From contig SVTU01000001.1 of the NCBI GenBank assembly GCA_015063655.1, positions 1 through 39,516 of the forward strand: a stretch of DNA of 39,516 nucleotides, read 5' to 3'. The stretch is from Oscillospiraceae bacterium (lineage in GTDB: Bacteria > Bacillota > Clostridia > Oscillospirales > CAG-272). Of the stretch, positions 39,282 through 39,516 are shown in pieces. Each line of letters starts with the position of its first letter. Positions within the stretch are counted from its first letter, which is position 1. The notes beneath the pieces are model-generated. The model did not search any database and was not told the origin of the DNA. It saw only the letters and a program-made list of their open reading frames with translations. Both the position numbers and the translations under genes were made by a program.

Positions 39282-39516
39282 TTATAGCTCGGATAGAATG
39301 GCCAAGATCCGCTGTGAAATACGTTCCGCTATGGTCTGCATACCGAGGTCGGACGGGTGATTGGCCACGCCCCTGTGCTCAAACTGACCGAGTGCCTTCA
39401 TTTCGTCCATCTCGCCGAGATCGCTCAGCTCAAGGCAGGGCAAGCCCCGCTCCCGTGCGTAAAGCAGGATATCCTCGTTACCGGGGTGACGCCAAAAGCC
39501 CGTTGTCAGCACCACG
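39282..39516 (-). CDS. SGNH/GDSL hydrolase family protein, C-terminal part
   Basis: The gene runs off the right edge; only the last 77-78 codons are present. The segment GVANHPSDLGMQTIAERI carries the Asp and His pair of the catalytic triad (HPSDxGM order as in SGNH hydrolases that deacylate sugars or lipids), and TTGFWRHPGNEDILL fits the strand before it. The catalytic Ser and oxyanion Gly and Asn lie outside. The true start is not in this window. It ends at the hairpin 39235-39267. Confidence 0.7.
   Translation of the reverse strand, partial: VVLTTGFWRHPGNEDILLYARERGLPCLELSDLGEMDEMKALGQFEHRGVANHPSDLGMQTIAERISQRILAILSEL

Overview
The window looks like ordinary chromosome of a Bacillota (Firmicutes) bacterium of class Clostridia, probably an uncultured gut or rumen lineage. 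The evidence is gene content: the redox repressor Rex, a DnaD-domain protein next to a DnaI-type helicase loader, a SigH-like sigma factor, a long (Alu-domain type) SRP RNA just upstream of dnaX-ybaB-recR, a DUF4364 protein, an RNase M5-like protein, AGGAGG-type ribosome binding sites and textbook TTGACA-17-TATAAT promoters. Most genes are of moderate GC. A few clearly AT-rich patches (6700-7689 and about 17030-18080) stand out as likely acquired DNA. The species assignment is inference only.

Layout. 1-1147: a divergent regulatory unit with a partial XRE/S24-like repressor on the minus strand, and a Cys-rich mini-protein plus a sigma region 4-like protein on the plus strand. 1184-6004: an operon for dCMP deaminase, RimI, TsaD, Rex, DnaD-like protein and helicase loader, ending in a strong terminator. 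6032-7738: a ferritin-like four-helix protein and an AT-rich lipoprotein that sits behind a promoter, a structured leader and a terminator. 7751-10595: a U32 peptidase-family tRNA hydroxylation protein, UppP and an RNase M5-like protein. 10700-11104 (minus): a promoter, a strongly folded RNA of about 163 nt with its own terminator, and a tiny Cys4 protein. 11211-17028 (minus): an operon nagA, membrane protein, metG, gpsA-like, tatD. 17030-18080: an AT-rich island with a broken HD-domain gene, a perfect 76-bp palindrome, and a DUF559 nuclease-like gene bracketed by inverted copies of a 44-bp hairpin repeat. 18087-22253 (minus): SigH-like factor, zinc-ribbon protein, SRP RNA, dnaX, ybaB, recR. 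22395-24387: DUF4364 protein divergent from homoserine dehydrogenase. 24401-27132 (minus): two tandem GH39-like glycosidases. 27170-29061 (minus): recA-recX. 29194-30446: a beta-lactamase-fold serine hydrolase. 30463-33165 (minus): a Ca2+-type P-ATPase. 33256-35440: a TetR regulator and an organophosphate-type MFS transporter. 35474-39516 (minus): cysteine desulfurase, a duplicated-domain lipoprotein, murD and a partial SGNH hydrolase.

Most of the window is housekeeping: tRNA modification, DNA replication start and repair, cell-wall precursor synthesis, protein targeting and amino-sugar recycling. The three places most worth a second look are the DUF559 cassette, whose flanking hairpin repeat also supplies the ribosome binding site of the gene; the 76-bp spacer-less palindrome that cuts an HD-domain gene; and the compact, 6S-like structured RNA at 10907-11069. 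No tRNA or rRNA gene, CRISPR array, transposase or intact prophage was recognised.
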